64,000 nucleotides of DNA from Ancrocorticia sp052089425 (GTDB lineage: Bacteria > Actinomycetota > Actinomycetes > Actinomycetales > Actinomycetaceae). The DNA lies in assembly GCF_052089425.1 (NCBI RefSeq), contig NZ_JBQCZW010000001.1, positions 1 to 64,000 on the forward strand, read 5' to 3'. This document shows, in pieces, positions 58,193-64,000 of the stretch. Each line of letters starts with the position of its first letter. Position 1 is the stretch's first letter. The translations under genes were made by a program, and so were the position numbers. The notes below the pieces were generated by a model, which was given only the letters and a program-made list of their open reading frames with translations, was not told the DNA's origin and did no database searches.

Positions 58193-60328
58193 GTGAGCAC
58201 TAACCTGAACGTCCAGCCTCTGTCCAAAGATGGCCGCCCGGCGCCGGCGCCGGTTCCTGCCCCGTTCTCCGAAGTGGGCCGAATACCGATCCGTGATATC
58301 GAGCCCTCCGTAGAAAACGGCTCGTGGGCCGCCAAGGGAACGGAGCTTGAGGCATTCCCCGTACGGGCCACCGTATTCCGCGAAGGCCACGATCTGTTCG
58401 CCGCTGAGGCTGTTCTGGTAGATCCTCACGGCAACGAGGTCCAGACCGAACCCATGGTGCTTATTCGGCCAGGACTGGGCCGGTACGAGGCGTGGCTGAC
58501 CCCCACCTACCCCGGGGCATGGACATACTTCGTTCGCTCATACTCAGATCCCATCGCCACATGGGAGCACAACGCTCAGGCACGTATTGGGGCAGATACC
58601 GATATTGAGTTGGTGTTCTTGGAGGCCGAGGCGTGGATGAATCGCGCGCTCACAACTCTGGAGGCTGCCGTACAGTCCGGCGCAACCGATGCCGATATGA
58701 CGGCGCTGAAGGATGCCCTTGATGTGATCCACATGGAGCGCCTGTCCCCCACCGTTCGCTTCGAGGCGGCAACGGCCGCCGGAGTTCGCACCGCACTGGT
58801 CCATGCACCCGTGCGCGATATGGTCACTGAATCCAGCCGCTTCCCCGTCAATGTTGATCGTTCCTTGGCTCTCGCCGGTTCGTGGTACGAAATCTTCCCT
58901 CGATCCCACGGTTCCTATCAGGATCAGGATGGCACGTGGGTATCCGGCACTCTGGCTACCGCCGCGCAGGATCTGGGCAGGATCGCCGGCATGGGCTTCG
59001 ATGTTGTGTACCTGACGCCCGTTTCCCCCATCGGTACGACGAACCGCAAAGGCCGCAACAATACGCTGGAGGCGGCCCCCGGGGATCCGGGATCTCCCTA
59101 CGCGATCGGATCGGCAGATGGTGGCCACGATGCAATCCATCCCGAACTGGGAACGTTCGAGGATTTCGATCAGTTCGTCGCCAGTGCCAAGTCCTACGGC
59201 ATGGAGGTGGCTCTCGATTTCGCGCTCCAGTGCTCCCCTGACCATCCGTGGCTGACAGAACACCCCGAATGGTTCACCACGCGAGCAGATGGCACCATCG
59301 CCTTCGCGGAGAATCCTCCGAAGAAGTATCAAGATATCTACCCCCTGAACTTTGATAATGACCCTGAGGGTATCTATCAGGAGATCGTCCGCGTTCTGGA
59401 AGTGTGGATCAGCCACGGCGTCACGATCTTCCGCGTGGACAACCCCCACACCAAGCCCGTGCAGTTCTGGCAGCGCCTCATGGCACAGTTCCGCATCGAG
59501 CACCCGGACATCTTGTTCCTTGCCGAAGCCTTCACCGCCCCGCCCATGATGCAAGGGCTGGGCGCCGTTGGTTTCCACCAGTCCTACTGCTACTTCGCGT
59601 GGCGCACGGAAAAGGAGGAGATCGAAGAATACCTCCAGGAGCTGGCCACCGAATCAGATCACCTGCTACGCCCGGCCTTCTGGCCCACCACCCACGATAT
59701 CCTCACGCCGTTCATGCAGGACGGTGGCAAGGCCGCATTCGAACTGCGGGCGGTACTCGCAGCAACCGGCGCACCCACCTATGGGATTTACTCTGGCTAC
59801 GAGCTGGTGGAAAACGTGGCACGTCCGGGATTCGAGGAACAGATTGACAATGAAAAGTACGAGTTCAAGCCTCGCAACTGGCAGGCGGGAGAACACACGG
59901 GCATTCCTCAGCTCCTGACCCAGCTCAACAGGATCCGGCACGCCCATCCCTCCCTCCAGCGCCTGCGTGGCATCCGGATCAATCCCACCAGTAGCGATCA
60001 GATCATCTCCTATACGCGGTTTGCGAGACCCGAGGAGGTGGCCGGAAAAGCGGGCGCGATACCGGAGCCGCTAGGCGGGGCGGGTTCGCCGGCCGCCGAT
60101 GCTGTCATCACGGTGATTAACCTAGACCCGCACAATGGGCACGATGCCGTTCTAGACCTTGACTTGAGCCCGTTCGGCGTCACCCCCGGATGGGCGGGCG
60201 AACCGCTCTTTGAGGTGACCGATGAACTGACTGGGCAGACGTTCCTGTGGAACGAACACCCCTATGTGAGCCTGAATCCCGGCTCGAACGTTGCACACGT
60301 ACTCTCGGTGAGAGTCATATCGGACTAG
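58193..60328 (+). CDS. glgE: alpha-1,4-glucan:maltose-1-phosphate maltosyltransferase
   Basis: 711 residues, GH13_3. Transfers maltose from maltose-1-phosphate to the non-reducing end of alpha-glucan. N-terminal beta domain and helical insert (about 1-210), barrel with GFDVVYLTPVSPIG, FALQCSPDHPWLTEHPEWF, nucleophile Asp in IFRVDNPHTKPVQFW, acid Glu in FLAEAFTAPPMM, and AFWPTTHDILTPFM. C-terminal beta domain ends at residue 711. Start GTG 58193. It heads the glgE-treS-maltokinase-glgB run, the full GlgE pathway. Confidence 0.96.
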   Translation: MSTNLNVQPLSKDGRPAPAPVPAPFSEVGRIPIRDIEPSVENGSWAAKGTELEAFPVRATVFREGHDLFAAEAVLVDPHGNEVQTEPMVLIRPGLGRYEAWLTPTYPGAWTYFVRSYSDPIATWEHNAQARIGADTDIELVFLEAEAWMNRALTTLEAAVQSGATDADMTALKDALDVIHMERLSPTVRFEAATAAGVRTALVHAPVRDMVTESSRFPVNVDRSLALAGSWYEIFPRSHGSYQDQDGTWVSGTLATAAQDLGRIAGMGFDVVYLTPVSPIGTTNRKGRNNTLEAAPGDPGSPYAIGSADGGHDAIHPELGTFEDFDQFVASAKSYGMEVALDFALQCSPDHPWLTEHPEWFTTRADGTIAFAENPPKKYQDIYPLNFDNDPEGIYQEIVRVLEVWISHGVTIFRVDNPHTKPVQFWQRLMAQFRIEHPDILFLAEAFTAPPMMQGLGAVGFHQSYCYFAWRTEKEEIEEYLQELATESDHLLRPAFWPTTHDILTPFMQDGGKAAFELRAVLAATGAPTYGIYSGYELVENVARPGFEEQIDNEKYEFKPRNWQAGEHTGIPQLLTQLNRIRHAHPSLQRLRGIRINPTSSDQIISYTRFARPEEVAGKAGAIPEPLGGAGSPAADAVITVINLDPHNGHDAVLDLDLSPFGVTPGWAGEPLFEVTDELTGQTFLWNEHPYVSLNPGSNVAHVLSVRVISD

Positions 60329-60364
60329 GCTAGGTCCGATCGCGAATCTGACGAGGTGTATTAG

Positions 60365-62164
60365 GTGAATCAGACTAGGCTCAATCCGGCAATTGCCAAT
60401 CCTGCGGTCGCGGAGAACCCCACGTGGCCCGGCTTAAGTGAGGATCCAGATTGGTTCCGCCATGCCGTGTTCTATCAGGTGCTCCTACGCGCTTTCGGTG
60501 ACACGGACGGCAATGGAACGGGAGATATTCAGGGCCTCATTGCTCACTTGGATTATCTGCAGTGGTTAGGCATTGACTGCCTGTGGATTCCTCCGTTCTA
60601 CCCATCGCCCATGCGTGATGGCGGCTACGATATCTCCGATTTCAACTCGATCGATCCGCAGTACGGGACGCTTGAGGAATTCGAGGAGCTCATTGAGGCG
60701 GCCCACGATCGTGGGATTCGAATCATCATCGATCTGGTGGTCAACCACACCTCCGATCAGCATCCGTGGTTCCAGGCCTCACGCACCAATCCCACAGGAC
60801 CCTATGGGGACTTCTACGTGTGGGAGGATCACGATCTGAAGTATCGCGATGCCCGCATCATCTTCATCGACACGGAAGAGAGCAACTGGACGTTCGATCC
60901 GGTACGCAAGCAGTTCTTCTGGCACCGGTTCTTCTCCCATCAGCCGGATCTCAACTACGAGAACCCAGCCGTGCAAGAAGCGATTCTGGACGTTGCTCGA
61001 TTCTGGGCCAAGCGCGGGATCGATGGGTTCCGGCTTGACGCGGTGCCCTACCTGTTCGAGGAGGAGGGAACCAACGGGGAGAACCTGCCGCAAACACACA
61101 AGTATCTGGCCACAATGCGCGCCATGCTGGACAATGAGTTCCCCGGCACGATCCTGCTTGCTGAGGCGAACCAGTGGCCGGAGGATGTGGTGGCGTACTA
61201 CGGCACAGAAGATGAGCCCGAATGCCAGATGTGCTTCCATTTCCCCGTCATGCCCCGCATCTACTATGCCCTGCGGGATCAGCGCTCCACGGCCATCCGC
61301 GACATTCTCGAATCCACCCCTGACATCCCACCGGGTACCCAGTGGGGCACTTTCTTGCGCAACCACGATGAGCTGACGCTGGAAATGGTCACCACCGAGG
61401 AACGCGCTCGAATGTATGGCTGGTACGCCGAGGACCCGCGTATGCGCGCCAACGTGGGTATCAGGCGCCGGCTCGCTTCCCTCGTGGGGAACTCGCGCGC
61501 GGAGATCGAACTGGCTCATGCCCTCCTGCTCTCCCTGCCCGGTTCTCCCTGCCTGTACTACGGCGATGAGATCGGGATGGGCGATAACATCTGGCTTCCT
61601 GATCGCGACGGGGTACGGACTCCCATGCAGTGGACTCCTGACCGCAACGCAGGCTTCTCCACGGCCGATCCAGGCAAGCTCTACCTGCCGGTGATCGATT
61701 CGCTCGTGTACAACTCCCAAGCAGTCAACGTGGAATCTCAGCTGGCCCAACCGGCCTCCCTTCTGCACTGGCTGCACGGGATCTTGGATGTGCGCCGCCA
61801 TCATCCGGTTCTGGGAGATGGCGATTTCAAGCTCGTGGACGTGGATAATGAGGCCATCTTGGCCTTCACGCGATCCAATGGCGCCGAAACCATGGTGTGC
61901 ATCATGAACATGGCAAACACGCCCCGTTCCGGCACGGTCAACTTGGCCCCGTACAGCGGATGGCATGCCGCAGATGTTCTGGGAGGCGCTGGCTTCCCGC
62001 GGGTCACGGACGATTACGTTGTCACACTGGGAGCCCGCGATTTCTTGTGGCTCTCGATCACCCCTCCCGGCAAGGACATCTCTCCCGCCCCACTAGAGGG
62101 CATGCCGGCGGATGCTGACGATACGGTGGTTGATTTCATGACGCTCTCGCGGCCACAACAATAG
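60365..62164 (+). CDS. treS: trehalose synthase (maltose alpha-D-glucosyltransferase)
   Basis: 599 residues, GH13_16. Interconverts trehalose and maltose, supplying maltose for the kinase. Barrel motifs: FYPSPMRDGGYDISDF, DLVVNHTSDQHPWFQ, nucleophile Asp in IDGFRLDAVPYLFEEEGTNGENLPQTH, acid Glu in LLAEANQWPEDV, FLRNHDELTLEMV. The protein is not fused to maltokinase, unlike some actinobacteria. GTG start at 60365 with GAGGTG upstream. Confidence 0.96.
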   Translation: MNQTRLNPAIANPAVAENPTWPGLSEDPDWFRHAVFYQVLLRAFGDTDGNGTGDIQGLIAHLDYLQWLGIDCLWIPPFYPSPMRDGGYDISDFNSIDPQYGTLEEFEELIEAAHDRGIRIIIDLVVNHTSDQHPWFQASRTNPTGPYGDFYVWEDHDLKYRDARIIFIDTEESNWTFDPVRKQFFWHRFFSHQPDLNYENPAVQEAILDVARFWAKRGIDGFRLDAVPYLFEEEGTNGENLPQTHKYLATMRAMLDNEFPGTILLAEANQWPEDVVAYYGTEDEPECQMCFHFPVMPRIYYALRDQRSTAIRDILESTPDIPPGTQWGTFLRNHDELTLEMVTTEERARMYGWYAEDPRMRANVGIRRRLASLVGNSRAEIELAHALLLSLPGSPCLYYGDEIGMGDNIWLPDRDGVRTPMQWTPDRNAGFSTADPGKLYLPVIDSLVYNSQAVNVESQLAQPASLLHWLHGILDVRRHHPVLGDGDFKLVDVDNEAILAFTRSNGAETMVCIMNMANTPRSGTVNLAPYSGWHAADVLGGAGFPRVTDDYVVTLGARDFLWLSITPPGKDISPAPLEGMPADADDTVVDFMTLSRPQQ

Positions 62165-62191
62165 CCAACACCTACCATCAGGAGGCCCAGC

Positions 62192-63535
62192 ATGATTCTT
62201 CCGTCTGCTCAGGATCTGGTAAACGCCATCACGGCATGGGTGGGACCCGTGCGGTGGCACCTTGGTTCGGAAACGAAACTGAGTGCTCGCGGCTACCATA
62301 TAATCCGCGAGGAAGAAGATTCTGCTGCCCTGTGGCTGGTTCTGCAAGATGGGCACACTGACTACAACGTCCCGCTGGTCCTTTCTTCTGATTCGGCAAC
62401 AATCGAACCGGTAGGCACCGTGAGCGGCCTCCTCATCTTCGACGCCGCGGAGCATCCCTTCGGCCAAAAGGCTGTGTTCGATCTGCTGACCCGCCGTGCC
62501 ACGGGCGGGGCTGACTCCCCGTTCACGCTCCGCGGTATGCCGCTTCACCGGCTAGATTCCCCCATCGTGGCCGCCCACAAGCTCACCTCCGAGCAATCCA
62601 ACACATCGGTGATCTACACGTTTGCCGATGATACGAAGCTGATCCTCAAGATCTTCCGCGTCCTAGCCGCGGGCCACAACCCGGACGTTGAGCTCCAAGA
62701 AGCCCTGGATGGTACTGGCACGGTGCCCGGTCAGTACGGTTCGGTCAACCTCACGTGGAACCACGCCGAACTCCAACAGGGTGAGGATCGTGGGCGTGGG
62801 CGAGCCGACGTCGTCGTCGTCCAAGAATTCCTCGAAGGCTCCACGGACGCGTGGCAGGTCATGGCGGAACAACTCACCCAAACCAACGGGACCTTGGGGC
62901 AAACCGAGGAATCCATACGGGCGCTCGGTGCGCTCACCCGCAGGTTCCATACGGAGCTGGCGAACTCCTTCCCCGTAGCTCCTGCCACCGATGCTGGGCG
63001 CGCTACTATCGCAGCGTCATGGCGCGCGCGGGAAGAGGCGGCGCTGGACCTCGTTCCGGAATTACGGGTCCATCAGGGCGCGATAGAGGCCGCCTACGCG
63101 AACGCGCTTGCCCAGCCGTGGCCAGATCTTCAGCGCATCCATGGGGACTATCACCTCGGCCAAGTGCTGGAAGTTCCCGGAAGCGGCTGGCGCGCACTGG
63201 ATTTCGAGGGTGAACCGCTGCGTCCGCTGGCCGAACGCACCCGGTTGGACCTTGCCCTCCGTGACGTAGCCGGGATGCTGCGATCCTTCGATTATGCGGC
63301 TGGCTCCGCAGAGCTTTCCGGCGGAGATCCGCAGGTGCTCCACGCGTGGGCAGCCGCGGCCAGCGATGCCTTCCTCGCCGGATACGGGGATTTGGACTCT
63401 GCGCAGGACGGCTTGCTTCACGCGCTCATGATTGACAAGGCGCTCTACGAGATCTCATATGAGGCGGCCGAACGCCCTTCGTGGCTCAGCGTTCCGGTAA
63501 ATGGTGTGGAACGTATCCTACGTCACGTATCCTAG
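62192..63535 (+). CDS. mak: maltokinase
   Basis: 447 residues. Phosphorylates maltose to maltose-1-phosphate with ATP for GlgE. N-terminal cap domain (WHLGSETKLSARGYHIIREE), kinase lobes with KLILKIFRVLAAGHNPDVEL, VVVQEFLEGSTDAW, catalytic HGDYHLGQVL and metal-binding DFEGEPLRP. AGGAGG is 7 bases before ATG. Residues 204-207 (DVVVV) are encoded by a GTCGTCGTCGT tract. Follows treS by 27 bases. Confidence 0.94.
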   Translation: MILPSAQDLVNAITAWVGPVRWHLGSETKLSARGYHIIREEEDSAALWLVLQDGHTDYNVPLVLSSDSATIEPVGTVSGLLIFDAAEHPFGQKAVFDLLTRRATGGADSPFTLRGMPLHRLDSPIVAAHKLTSEQSNTSVIYTFADDTKLILKIFRVLAAGHNPDVELQEALDGTGTVPGQYGSVNLTWNHAELQQGEDRGRGRADVVVVQEFLEGSTDAWQVMAEQLTQTNGTLGQTEESIRALGALTRRFHTELANSFPVAPATDAGRATIAASWRAREEAALDLVPELRVHQGAIEAAYANALAQPWPDLQRIHGDYHLGQVLEVPGSGWRALDFEGEPLRPLAERTRLDLALRDVAGMLRSFDYAAGSAELSGGDPQVLHAWAAAASDAFLAGYGDLDSAQDGLLHALMIDKALYEISYEAAERPSWLSVPVNGVERILRHVS

Positions 63536-63635
63536 GGTGAACGGTTGGATACGGATGGGGCCTCGGCTCTGATCGCCCACCGGCAATTCAATAAAACTCG
63601 ATATGTTGGCCACCTCGATATGGAAGAGTAAGGGC

Positions 63636-64000
63636 ATGAACTCTATGGATTACGTACGCGTCAATGAAGACGTACTGAGCGCCGTATCAAACGGCTGGTA
63701 CCACTCCCCCCATGACATTCTGGGCCCGCATGAGGACTCAGGTGCCGTGACCATCCGCGTAATCCGCCGCTTGGCTGATGCGGTGTATATCGAAACTCCG
63801 GACGGGCGCACAGAGGCCGCGCACGAATTCAACGGGATATGGCGCGCCGTACTGCCCACGGCCGAAGTTCCCGATTACCGAGTGATCGCCGTTTATGGCG
63901 GAGTGGAGCATCGCGGGGATGATCCCTACCGCTTCCTCCCCACACTGGGTGAAGTGGATATCTACCTGTTCGGGGAGGGCCGCCACGAGCAACTGTGGAA
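63636..64000 (+). CDS. glgB: 1,4-alpha-glucan branching enzyme, 5' part (runs off the window)
   Basis: The open frame from ATG 63636 to the window end encodes the GlgB N-terminal N1/CBM48 region: SNGWYHSPHDILGPHEDSGAVTI, then DPYRFLPTLGEVDIYLFGEGRHEQLW. These are diagnostic for actinobacterial GlgB, which introduces alpha-1,6 branches into the glucan made by GlgE. No catalytic residues are in the window. It completes the operon-like run glgE-treS-mak-glgB. Confidence 0.93.
   Translation, partial: MNSMDYVRVNEDVLSAVSNGWYHSPHDILGPHEDSGAVTIRVIRRLADAVYIETPDGRTEAAHEFNGIWRAVLPTAEVPDYRVIAVYGGVEHRGDDPYRFLPTLGEVDIYLFGEGRHEQLW

Noticed and set aside
1..64000. Insertion sequences, integrases or prophage
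   Set aside because: No transposase, integrase or phage structural motif was found in any frame; signs of transfer are limited to composition and the toxin-antitoxin, erm and helicase regions.

Overview
The window is a chromosomal segment of a moderately high-GC actinobacterium. WhiB1 beside a PdtaS-type kinase, mycoredoxin, UvrD2, a complete GlgE pathway and many leaderless genes all point there. Gene content (PPA1176-family and CE1758/CE1759-family proteins, a LigA with a long insertion, an Erm(X)-like methylase) suggests Actinomycetaceae, for example a Trueperella/Arcanobacterium relative. That placement is inference. Two blocks match the Mycobacterium tuberculosis gene order as I recall it: whiB1/pdtaS (Rv3219-Rv3220c), and UPF0182, Lon-like PDZ protease, DUF2342 protein, ThiF-like protein, uvrD2, mycoredoxin, nudC (Rv3193c-Rv3199c).

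Layout. 0.2-5.1 kb: malic enzyme and the gatCAB operon. 5.2-10.2 kb: a cardiolipin-synthase-like PLD protein, an acyl-CoA dehydrogenase and ligA. 10.3-15.6 kb: SRAP protein, whiB1, pdtaS, DUF2505 protein, hsp20 with a HAIR operator, thyA and dfrA. 15.6-17.2 kb: an Erm-type 23S rRNA methylase with a candidate attenuator leader, and a RelE/ParE-type toxin-antitoxin pair. 17.3-24.9 kb: a flavin reductase/monooxygenase pair, a heterodimeric ABC exporter and fumC. 25.0-25.75 kb: an unrecognised transcription unit with its own promoter, a chain of hairpins, two tiny ORFs and a very strong terminator. 26.2-29.5 kb: an AT-richer module of a PLD-DEVH helicase-DUF3427 protein overlapped by a MutT-like NUDIX gene. 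29.6-33.0 kb: a second ABC pair of CydDC type. 33.1-35.3 kb: CBS protein, two copies of a 64-bp palindromic element and a DUF1846 protein. 35.3-39.7 kb: a DeoR-controlled carbohydrate operon whose FGGY kinase is split by a one-base frameshift. 39.9-41.4 kb: DUF2975/XRE pair and a PadR regulator sharing candidate operators. 41.5-43.3 kb: HAD phosphatase, a repeat-rich spacer and initiator tRNA. 43.5-54.6 kb: the conserved actinobacterial block. 54.7-64.0 kb: glgX, trpS, glgE, treS, maltokinase and the start of glgB.

Functional links. glgX, glgE, treS, maltokinase and glgB together convert trehalose through maltose and maltose-1-phosphate into branched alpha-glucan. thyA and dfrA form a folate/dTMP pair. 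gatCAB supplies the amidotransferase for Gln-tRNA and/or Asn-tRNA.

The signals least explained by known features are the 25.0-25.75 kb unit, a dispersed GACGACGACG tract (often preceded by T5) at 13 places, a dispersed CGAGAGTTGG motif confined to spacers, and the 64-bp palindromic duplication. All product names come from reading protein motifs by eye; no database search was run.
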